This document shows, piece by piece, positions 9,244-16,909 of a DNA stretch of 64,000 nucleotides. The DNA comes from CALXXL01 sp034926605. GTDB taxonomy: Bacteria > Verrucomicrobiota > Lentisphaeria > Victivallales > Victivallaceae. Within the stretch, counting starts at the first letter, position 1; the number at the start of each line of letters is the position of its first letter. The position numbers were made by a program, and so were the translations under genes. The notes beneath the pieces were generated by a model. It worked only from the letters and a program-made list of their open reading frames with translations. It did no database searches and had not been told where the DNA came from. The stretch lies in contig JAYFQV010000002.1 of NCBI GenBank assembly GCA_034926605.1, forward strand, positions 186,001-250,000, read 5' to 3'.

Positions 9244-9858
9244 TCATTCGGCTTTGCCGCGCACCACCGCCGCCAGACGCGGGCCGATGTATGCGGCGAC
9301 GATATCGGTTATCGCCTGATCGGAGAAATCGTAGAAAACGTCGGATCCGTTGATCGCCACCTTCACTCCGCCGCGGATTTCCATGTCCGGGAACAGCCGG
9401 GGCTCGATTCCGAAGCTCTGGCGCAGCGAGGTCTGCAGCGCGGGCGCCGCGTCCCGCAGGGTTTTGGGCGAGAGCAGCAGTTCGAGCGCGGTGACTTTGC
9501 CGCCGTTGGCGAGATAACTTTTGACCATTTCGGATATGATCGAGGCCATAAGTTCGGGCGTCATGGCGGCCACGGTGTTTTCCTGGACCACCGCCACCAG
9601 GCGGCTCTTGAGTTCGCCCTCAAGCTTCATAATTATGTCGCGCGCGGCTTGGCGGACCGCCTCTTCGGCACGCTTGGTAAGGCTTTCGCTTTCGGCCTTC
9701 GCGGCGCGGCGAATCTCTTCTGCCTCTTTGGTGGCGGCGGCAATGACTGCTTCGGCTTCGCTCTTGGCCTTGCCAATAATCTCGTCGTGAGCGGCATTCG
9801 CCTTGTCGAGACCCTGTTTCTGGATTTTTTCAAGCAATCCCTGCAGATCTTCCGCCAT
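9244..9858 (-). CDS. ntpE: V-type ATPase subunit E (peripheral stalk)
   Basis: 204 aa. Long N-terminal Ala/Glu/Lys-rich helix (about residues 1-90) that would pair with a G/H subunit, then a globular C-terminal domain binding subunit B. Two in-frame ATGs are 6 nt apart; the ribosome site GGAGG abuts the first (9864) and is 6 nt before the second (9858), so the second, MAEDLQGLLEKI, is taken as the start. First gene of the operon, behind the promoter at 9899-9927. A separate gene for the G/H stalk partner is not found next to it. Confidence 0.88.
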   Translation of the reverse strand: MAEDLQGLLEKIQKQGLDKANAAHDEIIGKAKSEAEAVIAAATKEAEEIRRAAKAESESLTKRAEEAVRQAARDIIMKLEGELKSRLVAVVQENTVAAMTPELMASIISEMVKSYLANGGKVTALELLLSPKTLRDAAPALQTSLRQSFGIEPRLFPDMEIRGGVKVAINGSDVFYDFSDQAITDIVAAYIGPRLAAVVRGKAE

Positions 9859-9898
9859 AATCATCCTCCGATGGGGTTAGTATTTAAGTGATCTCTCT

Positions 9899-9927
9899 AA
9901 TATACCATTGAAAAGAAAAATTTGCAA
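9899..9927 (-). promoter_or_regulatory. Sigma70-type promoter of the V-ATPase operon
   Basis: On the minus strand, -35 TTGCAA (9922-9927) and -10 TATATT (9899-9904) are separated by 17 nt. Transcription would begin near 9892, about 34 nt before ntpE. Its -35 box lies 3 nt from the -35 box of the divergent promoter. Confidence 0.65.
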
Positions 9928-9930
9928 ATC

Positions 9931-9959
9931 TTGTAAAACCGTCTTATTCGTGATATATT
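9931..9959 (+). promoter_or_regulatory. Sigma70-type promoter of the secreted coiled-coil gene and probably the ribosomal cluster
   Basis: -35 TTGTAA (9931-9936), 17-nt spacer, -10 TATATT (9954-9959). Transcription would begin near 9966, leaving about 24 nt before the ATG with SD AAAGGAG at about 9978-9984. It is back to back with the V-ATPase promoter. Confidence 0.65.
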
Positions 9960-9989
9960 TAGAACTCAACCGGCGGAAAAGGAGCCGAA

Positions 9990-11015
9990 ATGACAAAAAC
10001 CGGTATTTTTTTACTTGGCGACTGGAAAAACGCCGTGATGGTATGTATATTAAGTGTTCTGTCTCTCTTTGTGCCCGTTTTGCAGGGCGCCGAGGGGGCC
10101 GACAGCATTGAATCGAACGAGTCTCGGGATGGCGGCGTCGGGAAGGCGGGCGCCATCGCGGAGGCCCCGGAACCCGGGTTCGGCGGGAAGGCCGAATTCG
10201 GAGGCGGAGCGGAGAAATCCGCTCCCGGCGGGGTCGGTCCGGCCGGGGACGGCGGAGTGCGAAAATCCGCCGGGGTTGGATCCGATGCACCGGCGGCAGG
10301 TGGTGGCGAGAGAAGAGAAGAAGATGCCAACGTCTCTTCGGAAGTCGACGACCTGCGGCGGGAGATAGCCCAGCTCAAGATGGAGCTGGCGAAAAGCGAG
10401 GCGGAGAAATCCGCCGCGGTGGCCGAGCTTGAGATGGTAAGAAACGGGCTCGGCGAGCTGCTTGAAAAATTGCAGGAGAAGGATGGCGCGCTGGAGCGGT
10501 TCCAGCTGAAATTCGCCGGGATGCTCGAATACGACGGGCAACGCGAACCCGGAGAAAGGGAAGTTCAGCTGCTTAACCGGCTTCGGGAGCTTGCCGTCCG
10601 CGGAGAGGCGCTCACCCAAAGTCTTTCCGACTTCTGCAAACAGGCCGATTCCCTTATGGAGGTGGCCCCGCCCGGAGAAGTGCGCTTGGCGCAACTTCTG
10701 GTGGCGCGGGACGCCGTGCTGGGGGAATTGCGAAAATTCAGCGTGGCCGCCGGAAACGCGAAACTCGATACCCAGGTCAAGAGGACCCGGGTCTATCAAG
10801 TGGCGCGCGACCAGGGGCTAGTCATACTGCCGGTCGGCATAAACCATGGTGCGTTTAATGGTTTGATGCTGTACGGGGTCGGGAAGGACCCTGTGCAGGT
10901 GCGGATCGTGTGTGTGTGGCCGAATGTCTCGGCTGCGGCGGTTGTCTCGGGAGAGATTTCCCAGGTGACGCCCGGCATGGAGCTTTACGCTGACATGAAC
11001 AAAGTCAACAAATAG
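9990..11015 (+). CDS. Secreted coiled-coil protein of unknown function
   Basis: 341 aa, not recognised as a named family. A hydrophobic segment at about residues 15-32 followed by LQGAEG looks like a signal peptide or a single membrane anchor. Residues about 35-112 are low-complexity Gly/Ala/Glu/Ser, and 116-175 form a heptad-type coiled coil (VDDLRREIAQLKMELAKSEA). The C-terminal part, with LVILPVGINHGAF, looks folded and beta-rich. SD AAAGGAG precedes the ATG. The gene ends 12 nt before rplV, so it appears to be the first gene of the ribosomal protein transcription unit, which is odd for an exported protein. An independent rplV promoter inside its 3' end is possible. Confidence 0.7.
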   Translation: MTKTGIFLLGDWKNAVMVCILSVLSLFVPVLQGAEGADSIESNESRDGGVGKAGAIAEAPEPGFGGKAEFGGGAEKSAPGGVGPAGDGGVRKSAGVGSDAPAAGGGERREEDANVSSEVDDLRREIAQLKMELAKSEAEKSAAVAELEMVRNGLGELLEKLQEKDGALERFQLKFAGMLEYDGQREPGEREVQLLNRLRELAVRGEALTQSLSDFCKQADSLMEVAPPGEVRLAQLLVARDAVLGELRKFSVAAGNAKLDTQVKRTRVYQVARDQGLVILPVGINHGAFNGLMLYGVGKDPVQVRIVCVWPNVSAAAVVSGEISQVTPGMELYADMNKVNK

Positions 11016-11027
11016 AAGAAAGCGACT

Positions 11028-11360
11028 ATGGAAGTCAGAGCTTTAACCAAAAATGTGCATATCAGCCCGGAAAAGGCGCGTCATATTTCGCGCCTGCTGC
11101 AGGGCGTGAGTGTACGTGAGGCGCTGGCCATCTGCGAGCTTAGCCCGCGGAAGGCGGCCAGGCTGTTCGGCAAAACGCTCAAGAGCGCAGTTGCCAACGC
11201 CGAAAACAACTCCGAGCTCGCCAGCAAGGACCTGAAGGTGAAGTTCGCGATCGTGAACGCCGGAACCATGCTCAAGCGGTTCCGGCCGAAAGCGCGCGGG
11301 TCGGCAGGCCGTATTCGCAAGAGAACGAGCCATCTGGAAATCGTTCTGAGTGATATATAA
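11028..11360 (+). CDS. rplV: 50S ribosomal protein L22
   Basis: 110 aa, full-length L22, which lines the peptide exit tunnel. It begins MEVRALTKNVHISPEKARHI and contains the C-terminal loop region KRFRPKARGSAGRIRKRTSH. It is the first ribosomal gene here: rpsJ, rplC, rplD, rplW, rplB and rpsS, which usually precede it, are absent. Confidence 0.96.
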   Translation: MEVRALTKNVHISPEKARHISRLLQGVSVREALAICELSPRKAARLFGKTLKSAVANAENNSELASKDLKVKFAIVNAGTMLKRFRPKARGSAGRIRKRTSHLEIVLSDI

Positions 11361-11377
11361 TCAAATAAGGTGAGATT

Positions 11378-12076
11378 GTGGGACAAAAAGTAAATCCGAT
11401 TGGCTTGAGAACCGCGCTGACCAAAGATTGGGATTCGCGCTGGTTCGCCAACAATGCGATGTTCAGCAAATGGCTGCTTGAAGACCTGAAGATTCGCGGG
11501 TTTGTCAAGACCAAGTTTGCTTCTGCCGCGATCGCCCGAGTTAAGATCGAGCGTTCCGCGAGCCGTGTCCGCGTGACGATCTTTTCCGCCCGTCCGGGCG
11601 TCTTGATTGGCAAAAAAGGCGCGGAGCTCGACACTCTGCGTCAGGAAATTGCCAAGCTGGTCAATAACGACGTCAAAGACGTGTTCGTCGACGTCAACGA
11701 GATTCGCCGGGCCGAGATCAACGCCCAGCTGGTTGCCGAGAGCATTGCGCTCCAGCTCGAGCGCCGCATTGGTTTCCGCCGTGCGATGAAGCGTGCCATC
11801 CAGCTGGCAATGGAAAACGGCGCCGAAGGCATCAAGATCAACGTTGCCGGCCGTTTGGGCGGTGCGGAACTTGCGCGTTCGGAGCAGTACAAGGAAGGGC
11901 GTGTGCCGCTGCATACGCTGAAGGCTAAGATCGACTACGGGTTTGTGGAAGCCCACACCCCGGCGGGTAAGATCGGCGTGAAGGTTTGGATTTGCCATAA
12001 CGAGGCGATGGAGGAAGAGTCAAATGCCACTAATGCCAAAAAGGGTAAAGTACAGAAAAATTCAGCGCGGAAGTAA
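11378..12076 (+). CDS. rpsC: 30S ribosomal protein S3
   Basis: 232 aa with the N-terminal MGQKVNPIGLR, a KH domain with PGVLIGKKG, and the S3 C-terminal domain. The start is GTG with upstream AAGG. The C-terminal tail runs 53 nt into rplP in another frame, so translation of the two is probably coupled. The tail after the conserved VKVWI end is Asn/Lys-rich and not conserved. Confidence 0.96.
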   Translation: MGQKVNPIGLRTALTKDWDSRWFANNAMFSKWLLEDLKIRGFVKTKFASAAIARVKIERSASRVRVTIFSARPGVLIGKKGAELDTLRQEIAKLVNNDVKDVFVDVNEIRRAEINAQLVAESIALQLERRIGFRRAMKRAIQLAMENGAEGIKINVAGRLGGAELARSEQYKEGRVPLHTLKAKIDYGFVEAHTPAGKIGVKVWICHNEAMEEESNATNAKKGKVQKNSARK

Positions 12077-12437
12077 CGCCGGTCTTGCCACTAAAAACAA
12101 CAAGATCGATTTTGGCGATTACGCGCTGCAGGCTTTAACCCGCGGTTACGTTACCAACAACCAGATTGAGGCCGCGCGTGTGGCGATCAACCGCCACCTG
12201 AAGCGCCACGGCAAAGTCTGGATTCGTCTGTTTCCCTATAAGAGCTTTACCAAGAAGCCGCTCGAAGTGCGTATGGGTAAAGGAAAGGGCAACGTTGAGG
12301 GGTGGGTGGCTCCGGTGAAGCCGGGCCGCGTGCTCTTCGAGATCTCCGGCTGCAGCGAGACCCAGGCCCGCGAGGCCATGAGCCGTGCGGCCAACAAGCT
12401 GTGCTTGCGCTGCAAGTTCCTGATGCGCGAGCTTTGA
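12024..12437 (+). CDS. rplP: 50S ribosomal protein L16
   Basis: 137 aa. MPLMPKRVKYRKIQRG is the typical L16 beginning, with RMGKGKGNVEGWVAPVKPG in the middle; L16 sits near the peptidyl-transferase centre and A-site tRNA. An AGGAAGAG ribosome site inside rpsC precedes the ATG; an ATG three codons later is the alternative. The gene overlaps the 3' end of rpsC by 53 nt. Confidence 0.95.
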   Translation: MPLMPKRVKYRKIQRGSNAGLATKNNKIDFGDYALQALTRGYVTNNQIEAARVAINRHLKRHGKVWIRLFPYKSFTKKPLEVRMGKGKGNVEGWVAPVKPGRVLFEISGCSETQAREAMSRAANKLCLRCKFLMREL

Positions 12438-12453
12438 CGGAAGGACTATAGCG

Positions 12454-12657
12454 ATGAAATACGATAAAATTCACGCCATGACCGATGCGGAGCTCGACAC
12501 CAATTTGGCCGACTTCCGCAAGGAGCTGTTGACGATGAGGATCCAATCCCGCACCGGCCAGCTGGAGAAGCCGGCCCGTTTGCGCGAACTTCGCCGCGAC
12601 ATAGCCCGCATCCATACCGAGCAGACCGCGCGCGCCGCGGCCAATGCCAACAACTAA
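12454..12657 (+). CDS. rpmC: 50S ribosomal protein L29
   Basis: 67 aa, two-helix protein that binds near the tunnel exit. MTDAELDTNLADFRKEL and LEKPARLRELRRDIARI are the conserved helices. Normal length and normal place between rplP and rpsQ. Confidence 0.94.
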   Translation: MKYDKIHAMTDAELDTNLADFRKELLTMRIQSRTGQLEKPARLRELRRDIARIHTEQTARAAANANN

Positions 12658-12676
12658 GCGAAAATCGAGCGTTAAA

Positions 12677-12955
12677 ATGGAAAATACCGAAAAGACCCTC
12701 GAACGCGGCATCCGCAAGGAACGCGTGGGCGTGGTTGTGAGCGACGTTCAGAATAAGACCATCGTGGTCGAAGTCTCGCGCCGCACGGCACACCCGCTCT
12801 ATAAGAAAGTGGTGAAGGTGAGGAAGAAGTTCGCCTGCCACGACGAGAACAACGAGGCGAAGAAAGGCGATACCGTCCGTATCGTCGAGACCCGCCCGTT
12901 GAGCAAAAACAAACGCTGGCGGCTTTTGGAAATCATCAGCCGCGCTCAGGATTAG
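12677..12955 (+). CDS. rpsQ: 30S ribosomal protein S17
   Basis: 92 aa. RKERVGVVVSDVQNKTIVV and the OB-fold pattern with HPLYKKVVKVRKKF are diagnostic. The ATG at 12677 gives the usual length; an ATG at 12644 would add 11 residues and overlap rpmC, and is less likely. Ends LLEIISRAQD, close to the family consensus. Confidence 0.93.
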   Translation: MENTEKTLERGIRKERVGVVVSDVQNKTIVVEVSRRTAHPLYKKVVKVRKKFACHDENNEAKKGDTVRIVETRPLSKNKRWRLLEIISRAQD

Positions 12956-12970
12956 TCCAGGAGGTTTATC

Positions 12971-13336
12971 ATGATTCAGATGCAAACCCGTTTGGACGTG
13001 GCCGACAATTCCGGCGCCAAGAGCATCGTGGCCATCACGGTGCTCGGGCAGCGCCGGAAGCTTGCCAGCGTTGGTGATATCATCACCGCCACCGTCAAAG
13101 AGGCTTTGCCGGACGGTACGGTGAAAAAAGGTACGGTTGTCAAGGCGGTTGTGGTGCGGACCAAGAAAAAGATCCGCCGGCCGGACGGCTCCTATCTGGG
13201 GTTCGACAACAATGCCGCCGTGATTATCGACGCGCAGAAAAACCCGGTCGGCACCCGTATTTTCGGGCCGGTCGCCCGCGAACTGCGCGAGAAAGATTTC
13301 ATGAAGATCGTTTCGCTGGCTCCGGAGGTGCTCTAA
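12971..13336 (+). CDS. rplN: 50S ribosomal protein L14
   Basis: 121 aa, full-length L14: MIQMQTRLDVADNSGAK at the N-terminus and IFGPVARELREKDFMKIVSLAPEVL at the C-terminus. It lies at the subunit interface. A strong AGGAGG ribosome site lies 6 nt before the ATG. Confidence 0.97.
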   Translation: MIQMQTRLDVADNSGAKSIVAITVLGQRRKLASVGDIITATVKEALPDGTVKKGTVVKAVVVRTKKKIRRPDGSYLGFDNNAAVIIDAQKNPVGTRIFGPVARELREKDFMKIVSLAPEVL

Positions 13337-13337
13337 T

Positions 13338-13685
13338 ATGAAGAAATATCATGTTTCCAAGGGCGACAAAGTCCAGGTTATCGCCGGCGACTGGAAGGGC
13401 GAGGAAGCCACCATCAAGGCGATAGTTCCTGAAAAGGATCGCGTGGTGGTTGAGTTCACCGCTCTTGATTCCAAAAAACGCGCCGAGGCCGGCAAGAAGG
13501 CCGCTCCGGGCAAGCGCACGGTGGCGAAGCGCCATCGCAAGCAGCAGGACGGCACTCCCGGTCTGATCGACCGTTCGGTTTCCGTCCACGTCTCCAACGT
13601 GGCGCTCACCGAAGAAGGCAAGAAGGCCAAAACTGAAAAGCAGGCGGCGTGGCGGAACAAGAAGTCCGCGCCCGTTCAGGAGTAA
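13338..13685 (+). CDS. rplX: 50S ribosomal protein L24
   Basis: 115 aa, with the KOW motif KGDKVQVIAGDWKGEEATI that binds 23S rRNA and begins large-subunit assembly. It starts one base after the rplN stop. There is a Lys/Ala-rich insert around residues 48-72 and a C-terminal charged tail, slightly longer than the E. coli protein. Confidence 0.94.
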   Translation: MKKYHVSKGDKVQVIAGDWKGEEATIKAIVPEKDRVVVEFTALDSKKRAEAGKKAAPGKRTVAKRHRKQQDGTPGLIDRSVSVHVSNVALTEEGKKAKTEKQAAWRNKKSAPVQE

Positions 13686-13691
13686 TGCAAT

Positions 13692-14228
13692 ATGCCTGAC
13701 ATGCTGAAAAAATATACCGAGGATGTGCGTCCGGAACTGCAGAAGCGTCTGCAGTACCAGAACGTGATGCAGATTCCGAAGCTTACCAAGATCGTGATCT
13801 CCACCGCCATGAATAGCGGCTGCGAACGCGATGCTTTCTCCGAGGCGCAGAAACATATCGGCGCATTCACCGGCCAGCGGCCTGTGATCACCAAGGCGAA
13901 GAAGAACGTTTCCAACTTCAAACTTCGCGTTGGCATGCAGATCGGCGTGATGGTGACCCTGCGCGGTCGCCGCATGTACGAGTTTCTCGACCGCTTCGTG
14001 CACAATACCCTGCCGCGCGTCCGCGACTTCCGCGGTATCAGCGCCAAGGGATTTGACGGTGCCGGCAACTACAACGTGGGCGTTCCGGACGTTTCGGTGT
14101 TCACCGAAATCGATCAGGACAAGATGAAGTACCCGCTGGGGGTGAATATCACCATGGTGACTACCGCTCCGACCGACAAGGAGGCTTTCGAGCTTCTGAA
14201 ACTGATGGAAATACCCTTCGCGGAATAA
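13692..14228 (+). CDS. rplE: 50S ribosomal protein L5
   Basis: 178 aa. It binds 5S rRNA in the central protuberance. NVMQIPKLTKIVISTAMNSG and the GQRPVITKAKKNVSNFKLR segment are conserved; the C-terminus keeps the MVTTAPTDKEAFELL pattern. Position between rplX and rpsN is canonical. Confidence 0.96.
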   Translation: MPDMLKKYTEDVRPELQKRLQYQNVMQIPKLTKIVISTAMNSGCERDAFSEAQKHIGAFTGQRPVITKAKKNVSNFKLRVGMQIGVMVTLRGRRMYEFLDRFVHNTLPRVRDFRGISAKGFDGAGNYNVGVPDVSVFTEIDQDKMKYPLGVNITMVTTAPTDKEAFELLKLMEIPFAE

Positions 14229-14244
14229 TAAGGACATAGAATTT

Positions 14245-14430
14245 ATGGCGAAGAAAAGTTTGATTGTAAAGTGCGAGCGCGGAAACAAGTTTCCGGTTCG
14301 TAACTACACACGCTGCAAGGTGTGCGGCCGTCCGCGCGCCTACATCGGTAAATTCGGTTTGTGCCGTATTTGTTTCCGCGAGCTGGCCTCTTCCGGCCAG
14401 ATCCCGGGTGTGACCAAGGCCAGCTGGTAA
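14245..14430 (+). CDS. rpsN: 30S ribosomal protein S14, zinc-binding type
   Basis: 61 aa, the short zinc form of S14. Four cysteines form CKVCGRP and CRICFRE, and the protein ends IPGVTKASW. The zinc-free long form of about 100 aa is not present here. SD AAGGA lies upstream. Confidence 0.95.
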   Translation: MAKKSLIVKCERGNKFPVRNYTRCKVCGRPRAYIGKFGLCRICFRELASSGQIPGVTKASW

Positions 14431-14448
14431 GGATAAGGAGATTACATT

Positions 14449-14844
14449 ATGAGTATGCAAGATCCCATAGCCGATATGCTGACCAGAATCCGTAACGCCG
14501 GCGCGGCGAAGCTCGACATTGTCGACATGCCCGCGAGCCGGGAAAAGATCGCCATCGCCAACGTGATGAAGGAAAACGGTTACATCGCCGATTTTGAGGT
14601 GCGCGAAGAGGGCAAGAAGCGCTTCCTCAAGGTTACCCTCAAGTTCTACGAGGGCAAGCCGGTGATTCAGGGCCTGGAGCGCGTCAGCAAGCCGTCGTGC
14701 CGCATTTACTGCGGGGCGAAGGAGATGCCGAAAGTGCGCAACGGACTCGGCACCGTGATCCTTACCACCCCCAAGGGGATCATGTGCGGCAAGAAGGCCG
14801 CGGCCGAGAATGTCGGCGGCGAAGTGCTCTGTTACATTTGGTAA
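14449..14844 (+). CDS. rpsH: 30S ribosomal protein S8
   Basis: 131 aa. DPIADMLTRIRNA at the N-terminus and GLGTVILTTPKGIM with a closing GGEVLCYIW are diagnostic. S8 binds helix 21 of 16S rRNA and in E. coli represses the spc operon; the target site was not identified here. Confidence 0.96.
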   Translation: MSMQDPIADMLTRIRNAGAAKLDIVDMPASREKIAIANVMKENGYIADFEVREEGKKRFLKVTLKFYEGKPVIQGLERVSKPSCRIYCGAKEMPKVRNGLGTVILTTPKGIMCGKKAAAENVGGEVLCYIW

Positions 14845-14870
14845 ACGCAAGTTGGAAAGAACGATATAAA

Positions 14871-15404
14871 ATGTCACGAATTGGTAAAAAACCGATCGAC
14901 ATCCCCGCCGGCGTAAAGGTGGCGGTGGAAGCCGGGGTGGTGAATGTCGAGGGCAAAGCAAAGCTCTCGATCAATCTGCCGCCGCTGGTTTCGGTGGATA
15001 TCGCCGAAAACGTGATCCACGTTCGCCAGAACGAGGATACGCACCGCTCCAGCGCAATGCAGGGGCTGGCGCGCAGTCTGATTAACAACATGGTCATTGG
15101 CGTCACCAAGGGGTTCCGCAAGGATCTCCAGATAGTTGGCGTGGGTTACCGTGCGCAGATCTCCGGAACCAAGCTTACACTGAACATCGGATATTCTCAT
15201 CCGGTGGTGTATCAGGTGCCGGAAGGGGCAAAAGTGTCCGTGAACGACCAGGGCGTGATCGTCGTTGAAGGCGCCGACAAGCAGCTTGTGGGCGCGGTCG
15301 CCGCCGCCATCCGCCGTTTCCGTGAACCCGAACCCTACAAAGGCAAGGGCATCCGCTATGTGGGTGAGAAGATCACCCTCAAAGAGGGCAAATCGGTCGG
15401 ATAG
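14871..15404 (+). CDS. rplF: 50S ribosomal protein L6
   Basis: 177 aa, starting MSRIGKKPIDIPAGV. An open frame continues upstream through rpsH but is not coding. Two repeated L6 domains are present and the C-terminal PEPYKGKGIRYVGEKI is the classic signature for binding near the sarcin-ricin loop. Confidence 0.96.
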   Translation: MSRIGKKPIDIPAGVKVAVEAGVVNVEGKAKLSINLPPLVSVDIAENVIHVRQNEDTHRSSAMQGLARSLINNMVIGVTKGFRKDLQIVGVGYRAQISGTKLTLNIGYSHPVVYQVPEGAKVSVNDQGVIVVEGADKQLVGAVAAAIRRFREPEPYKGKGIRYVGEKITLKEGKSVG

Positions 15405-15419
15405 AATCGAGGTTGAAAT

Positions 15420-15782
15420 ATGGCTATCAGAGATAAAAAAGAGTTGCGCATCCGCCGTCATTTGCGGATACGCAAGAAGGTCGCCGGCACTCCCGAGCGC
15501 CCGCGTTTTGCGGTCAGCGTAACCACTAATCACATCTATTGTCAGTTCATTGACGATGTGAACGGGGTCACGCTGGCGCAGGCGAGCACCATGGGTGCCA
15601 CGTTCAAGGAAGCCAATGCACGGCCCAATATGGATGGTGCCGCGCTTTTGGGGAAACTGGCTGCGGAGTCCGCGGCGGCCGCGAATATCACTGAAGTGGT
15701 GTTCGATCGTTGCGGTTACCGTTATCACGGCCGCGTAAAGGCTATTGCCGAGGCGGCCAAAGCCAACGGGCTTAAATTTTAG
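15420..15782 (+). CDS. rplR: 50S ribosomal protein L18
   Basis: 120 aa, 5S rRNA-binding protein. RRHLRIRKKVAGTPERPRF is the conserved N-terminal segment; VVFDRCGYRYHGRVKAIAEAAKANGLKF closes the protein, as in most bacteria. It lies 15 nt after rplF. Confidence 0.95.
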   Translation: MAIRDKKELRIRRHLRIRKKVAGTPERPRFAVSVTTNHIYCQFIDDVNGVTLAQASTMGATFKEANARPNMDGAALLGKLAAESAAAANITEVVFDRCGYRYHGRVKAIAEAAKANGLKF

Positions 15783-15791
15783 GAGTTTATC

Positions 15792-16301
15792 ATGGCAAAA
15801 CGTGAAAATTTCAGAAACGAAGATGAGAAGCCCGTCAGCGACATCAGCGAGAGCGTGATCTCCATCAACCGTTGCAGCAAGGTCGTGAAGGGCGGCAAGA
15901 ACTTCAGCTTTGGCGCACTGGTGGTTGCCGGAGACGGCAAGGGCCGCGTCGGCTATGGTTACGGCAAGGCCAATGAAGTCGCCGATGCGATCCGCAAGGG
16001 CAACGAGGCTGCGCGCAAGAACATGATCATGATTCCGCTGAAGGGGCATACGCTTCCGCACGAAGTCGAAGTCAAGTTCGGCGGCGCGCAGGTGATGATG
16101 AAACCCGCGAGTCCGGGAACCGGCCTGATCGCCGGCGGCGCGATGCGCGCGATTCTGGAACTGGCCGGCGTCAAAGACGTGCTGGCCAAGTCGCTCGGCG
16201 CGAGCAACGCGGTGAATGTGGCCAAGGCCACTTTCAAGGCGATTGAAGCGCTGAACAGCCGCGAGGACGTGCTGGCCCGCCGCGGCGTGGAATCTCTCTA
16301 A
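15792..16301 (+). CDS. rpsE: 30S ribosomal protein S5
   Basis: 169 aa with the S5 double-stranded-RNA-like domain: VISINRCSKVVKGGKNF and GYGYGKANEVADAIRKG, then KFGGAQVMMKPASPGTGL. It acts in decoding accuracy. Next gene is rplO; rpmD (L30), which normally lies between them, is missing from the 18-nt gap. Confidence 0.96.
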   Translation: MAKRENFRNEDEKPVSDISESVISINRCSKVVKGGKNFSFGALVVAGDGKGRVGYGYGKANEVADAIRKGNEAARKNMIMIPLKGHTLPHEVEVKFGGAQVMMKPASPGTGLIAGGAMRAILELAGVKDVLAKSLGASNAVNVAKATFKAIEALNSREDVLARRGVESL

Positions 16302-16319
16302 TCGAAAGAGGTTACGAAA

Positions 16320-16766
16320 ATGAAACTGCATGAGTTATCTCCGAATCCGGGCAGTCGCTGCCGTCGCAAGCGGGTTGGCCGCGGCGATGGTTCCGGCATG
16401 GGCAAGACCGCTACCCGCGGTGAAAAAGGCCAGAAGTCCCGTACCGGTTCGAGCATTCGTCCGTTCTTCGAAGGCGGTCAGATTCCGCTGTTCCGGCGTT
16501 TGCCGAAACGCGGATTCAAGAATGCCGACCGCGTGGAATACGAGCTGGTGAATCTGGGTGTGCTTGAGGATCATTTCGAGGCCGGCGATACCGTCGATCT
16601 CGAGACCCTGAAGTTCCGCGGACTCGCCGGAAAGAAAGACAACGACCTCAAGGTCCTCGCCAACGGCGACCTCACCAAGGCGCTTACGGTCAAGGCGGTG
16701 AAATTCTCCGCCGCGGCCCGCGCCAAGATCGAGGCGGCCGGCGGTACCTGCGTGGAATTGGCGTAA
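16320..16766 (+). CDS. rplO: 50S ribosomal protein L15
   Basis: 148 aa. MKLHELSPNPGSRCRRKRVGRG and GMGKTATRGEKGQKSRTG are the conserved Gly/Arg-rich N-terminal extension that enters the large subunit; the C-terminal domain is normal. The stop is followed by a strong RNA hairpin before secY. Confidence 0.95.
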   Translation: MKLHELSPNPGSRCRRKRVGRGDGSGMGKTATRGEKGQKSRTGSSIRPFFEGGQIPLFRRLPKRGFKNADRVEYELVNLGVLEDHFEAGDTVDLETLKFRGLAGKKDNDLKVLANGDLTKALTVKAVKFSAAARAKIEAAGGTCVELA

Positions 16767-16778
16767 GCCGGTTCCTGC

Positions 16779-16865
16779 CCGAACCCCGGGGACGGGGATG
16801 CCTGAGCCGCGGCAAAGCCGCAAGCGAACGGCACCCCGGCGTCCGGGGTTCGGAAAACGTTTTTT
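16779..16865 (+). ncRNA. Large nested stem-loop between rplO and secY (terminator or attenuator)
   Basis: The outer stem is CCGAACCCCGG (16779-16789) with CCGGGGTTCGG (16843-16853), 11 perfect pairs. The inner stem is CGGGG-A-TGCC (16793-16802, the lone A bulged) with GGCACCCCG (16830-16838). The apex is GCGGC-AAA-GCCGC (16809-16821). After the outer stem come AAAACG and a run of six T (16860-16865). It may be an intrinsic terminator or attenuator that lowers secY expression relative to the ribosomal genes, or a binding site for a ribosomal protein. It is not a known RNA family that I recognise. Confidence 0.6.
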
Positions 16866-16909
16866 GTGTAAGGAAACAGAGAAATTTTTTATACGACTGG
16901 AAAGATGCA

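Noticed and set aside
14697..14870. Upstream extension of rplF
   Set aside because: The frame runs through rpsH; L6 begins MSRIGKKPIDIP at 14871.
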